NCBI GenBank assembly: GCA_965198285.1
Contig: OZ240251.1
Span: 2,356,001 to 2,420,000 of the forward strand
Length of the DNA: 64,000 bases
Origin: UBA11872 sp965198285
GTDB lineage: Bacteria; Chloroflexota; UBA11872
Reading direction: 5' to 3'
The notes under the pieces are model-generated. The model made no database searches and was not told where the DNA came from. It worked only from the letters and a program-made list of their open reading frames with translations. A program made the translations under genes and the position numbers. Positions 59,835 to 64,000 of the stretch are shown in pieces; positions within the stretch are counted from its first letter, which is position 1; every line of letters begins with the position of its first letter.

Positions 59835-62353
59835 ACGACGACCGAGCCGAAACTGACGCCCCTGCGGCGTCAGTTTCTTGACATAAAAAAACAGCAGCCC
59901 GACGCAATCCTGCTCTTCCGCCTCGGCGACTTCTACGAAATGTTCGGCGAGGACGCCGAACGCGCCGCCGCCGTCCTCCAGATAGTCCTGACCTCCCGCG
60001 AGTTCGGCAAGGGCCAACGCATCCCCATGTGCGGTGTGCCCTACCACGCCGCCCCCACCTACATCGGTCGTCTCATCGAGGCTGGTCTGCGGGTCGCCGT
60101 GTGCGACCAGGTTGGTGAGGTCGGCCGCGGCCTCGTGGAGCGCAAGATCACCCGCGTCATCACGCCCGGCACGGTGGTCGACGAGGACTGGCTGCAACCG
60201 CAAGCCAACAACTACCTCGCGGTCGCCGTAGGCGACGGCGACGCCCGCGGCCTGGCCTACGCCGACATCACCACCGGCGATCTGGCCGCCTGCGAGGCCG
60301 GCCGCGACGCACTGGGCCGCGAACTTGCCCGCATCGGCGCCCGCGAAACCCTCACCCTGAGTCTTCCCGAAGGCGAAGTCGCGGCTGGCGTTGCCCAGGA
60401 CGACCAGGCCTGGCTGCGCGATCCCGCCGCCGCCCGCGAGATGGTCACCCGCCACTTCCAGGTCCATGACCTCGAGGGCCTGGGCCTGCAGGGTCGTCAG
60501 CTCGCCACCCACGCGGTCGGCGTCCTGCTGCGCTACGTGGAGGACACCGATCCGTCCGCGCTCCACGTGCTGACCGGCGTTCACGTCTACGGCACGTCCG
60601 ACTTTATGGAGCTGGACGCCTTCACCCGCCGCAATCTGGAACTGGAGACAGCCGGCCGCGACGCCCGCCGCGAGGGCAGCCTCCTCGCGGTCCTCGACCA
60701 CACCCACACTCCCATGGGCGCCCGCCGCCTGCGCGAACAGATCAGCCGCCCGCTAATCGACCGAACCCGCCTCGAGTCGCGGCTGGACCGCGTGCAGTCC
60801 CTGCTAAACGACCTAGGCCTGCGCGGTCTCGCGCAAGCCGCCCTTGACCGCGTCGGCGACCTGGAACGCCTCGCCAACCGCATCGTGCGCCGTGCCGTCT
60901 CCGCCGCCGACGTACGTCACCTGGCCTCCGCCCTTGACGCCGTCGCTGACCTGCGCGAAGCGCTGGAGACCGGCCAGGCGGCCCTCACCGATCTCGCAAA
61001 TCTGCTCGACTCCTGCCCTGAAGCCCGCGCCCTCATCGAGCGCGCCATCACCGAGCGCGGTGAGCGGATCATCCGCGCCGGCTACAGCGCCGAACTCGAC
61101 CGCCTGGTTGACTCGGCCGCCGAGGCCAAGGGCTGGATCGCCGGCCTCGAACGCCGCGAGCGCGAGACCACCGGCCTGCGCGGTCTCAAGGTCGGGTACA
61201 ACCGCGTCTTCGGCTACTACCTGGAGGTCGGCCGCGCCTACAGCGAGCAGGTGCCCGAGTCCTACCAGCGCCGCCAAACCCTCGCCAACGCCGAGCGCTA
61301 CGTCACCCCCGAACTCAAGGAGTACGAATCCCGCGTCCTCGGCGCAGAGGAACGCATCGCCGAACTCGAGCGCACCCTGTTCGACGAAGTCGTCGAACGC
61401 CTCAGCGCCGACGGCCCCTCGCTCCAACGCACCGCCCAGGCACTGGCCGCGCTCGACGTGGCCGCCAGCCTCGCCGAAGTCGCCGAACGCCAGGACTACG
61501 TTCGGCCCGAGTTAAACGACGGTGACCGCCTGGAAATCGAATCCGGCCGCCACCCCGTCGTCGAACTCGCCCAGCACGAACGCTTCGTCCCAAACGACTC
61601 GTTCCTTGATACCGCCGAGAGTCAGATCGCCGTGCTCACCGGCCCCAACATGGCCGGCAAATCCACCTACCTACGCCAGGTCGCTCTGATCGTCCTCTTG
61701 GCCCAGATAGGCAGCTTCGTGCCCGCCGCCCGCGCCTCCATCGGCATCGTCGACCGCATCTTCACCCGCGTGGGCGCGCACGACGACCTCACCGCCGGCG
61801 CCAGCACCTTCATGGTCGAGATGCTCGAACTCGCCGCCATCCTCGCCCAGGCCACCCCCCGCAGCCTCATCGTGCTGGACGAAATCGGCCGCGGCACCAG
61901 CACCTACGACGGCATTTCCGTCGCCCGCGCCGTGATCGAGCACCTCCACAACCACCCCCGCCTGCGCGCCCGCACGATCTTCGCCACCCACTATCACGAA
62001 CTCACCGCCGTGGCCGATCTGCTCCCTAGGGTCCACAACCTCAACGCCTCCGCCATCGAGCAGGACGGCCAGGTCGTCTTCCTCCGCCGCATCACCCCAG
62101 GCGCCGCCGACCGCAGCTTCGGCGTCCACGTCGCCGAAATGGCCGGCCTGCCCTCAACCGTGATCCGCCGCGCCGCTACCATCCTCAGCGACCTTGAGTC
62201 CCAGTCCAACGGCCGCCCAACGCCTCTGCAAATGAGCCTCCTGCCGCCGCCCGAGCACCCCGTCCTGGACGACCTGCGCTCCCTCGACCTGGAGCAGCTC
62301 GCGCCGCTCGACGCCCTCACGGCGTTGTACGAGTTGCAACGGGCCCTCCGAAG

Positions 62354-62357
<4 letters not shown>
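59835..62357 (+). CDS. mutS: DNA mismatch repair protein MutS
   Basis: About 840 residues. Recognises mismatches and recruits MutL. Conserved parts: mismatch-reading domain with LLFRLGDFYEMFGEDAE (Phe-x-Glu as FYE), core, and ATPase with Walker A GPNMAGKSTYLRQV, ILDEIGRGTSTYDG-type Walker B (VLDEIGRGTSTYDG) and TIFATHYHEL. The first canonical ATG (59940) cuts off the conserved N-terminus. The frame upstream encodes KLTPLRRQFLDIKKQQPDA and contains no ATG, GTG or TTG. Best candidates are ACG 59835 (ideal ribosome-binding site) or CTG 59853. It overlaps mutL by GTGA. Confidence 0.93.

Positions 62358-64000
<1,643 letters not shown>

Overview
The window is a high-GC (visibly about two-thirds G+C), gene-dense bacterial chromosome segment. 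The gene families (phytanoyl-CoA dioxygenase, M19 dipeptidase homologue, SpoIID/LytB protein, sugar-phosphate isomerases, orphan HyuB and corrinoid protein, sulfite-oxidase-like enzyme, DNA topoisomerase I with Topo_C repeats, short EF-Ts) fit an environmental Chloroflexota-like bacterium. That placement is inference, because no rRNA gene is present. I found no tRNA, rRNA, CRISPR array or insertion sequence.

Layout. 1-7.9 kb: end of a sarcosine-oxidase-type FAD enzyme, an M19 dipeptidase homologue with lost metal ligands, a cytochrome P460 lipoprotein, a PhyH-type dioxygenase, then a leftward block (pyrE, D-Ala-D-Ala carboxypeptidase, tatA, SpoIID/LytB). 8.1-11.6 kb: a two-gene ABC exporter. 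11.6-20.9 kb: an accessory island with a DUF3800 protein, a fragment of a second restriction-modification gene, an uncharacterised PD-(D/E)XK-like protein, an uncharacterised AT-richer HEPN-like/OB-fold protein, and a 1124-residue single-chain restriction-modification enzyme. It ends in a 21-bp tandem repeat and a perfect 25-bp inverted repeat just before valS. 23.7-42.9 kb: a YhaM-type exonuclease, HyuB, thpR, a DXS-like protein without catalytic residues, an amidohydrolase, a corrinoid protein, rdgB, two SDRs, rsmA-pth-mfd, an ABC exporter, a HIT protein, an APH-fold kinase homologue and a TIM-barrel isomerase. 43-53 kb: a core operon topA / rpsB-tsf-pyrH-frr-uppS-cdsA-dxr-rseP. 53-64 kb: a membrane-anchored sulfite-oxidase-like protein with a frameshifted C-terminus, a divergent secreted Met-Asp repeat protein, ispG, a threonine-dehydrogenase-like enzyme, another isomerase, and mutS-mutL (mutL runs off the end).

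Functional themes. The core block links translation (S2, EF-Ts, RRF), UMP synthesis, and isoprenoid/phospholipid/envelope synthesis (Dxr, IspG, UppS, CdsA, RseP). Repair is represented by mfd, mutS, mutL and rdgB. The best candidate for an undescribed system is the leftward trio at 13.5-19.8 kb (nuclease-methyltransferase, HEPN-like/OB protein, PD-(D/E)XK-like protein), plausibly an anti-phage cluster. Other notable points are the DXS-like pseudoenzyme, the Met-Asp repeat protein, several genes whose homologous N-termini lie upstream of any ATG/GTG/TTG codon (mutS, cdsA, an ABC exporter and others), and -10-like hexamers only 5-8 nt from some start codons, which suggests leaderless transcripts.
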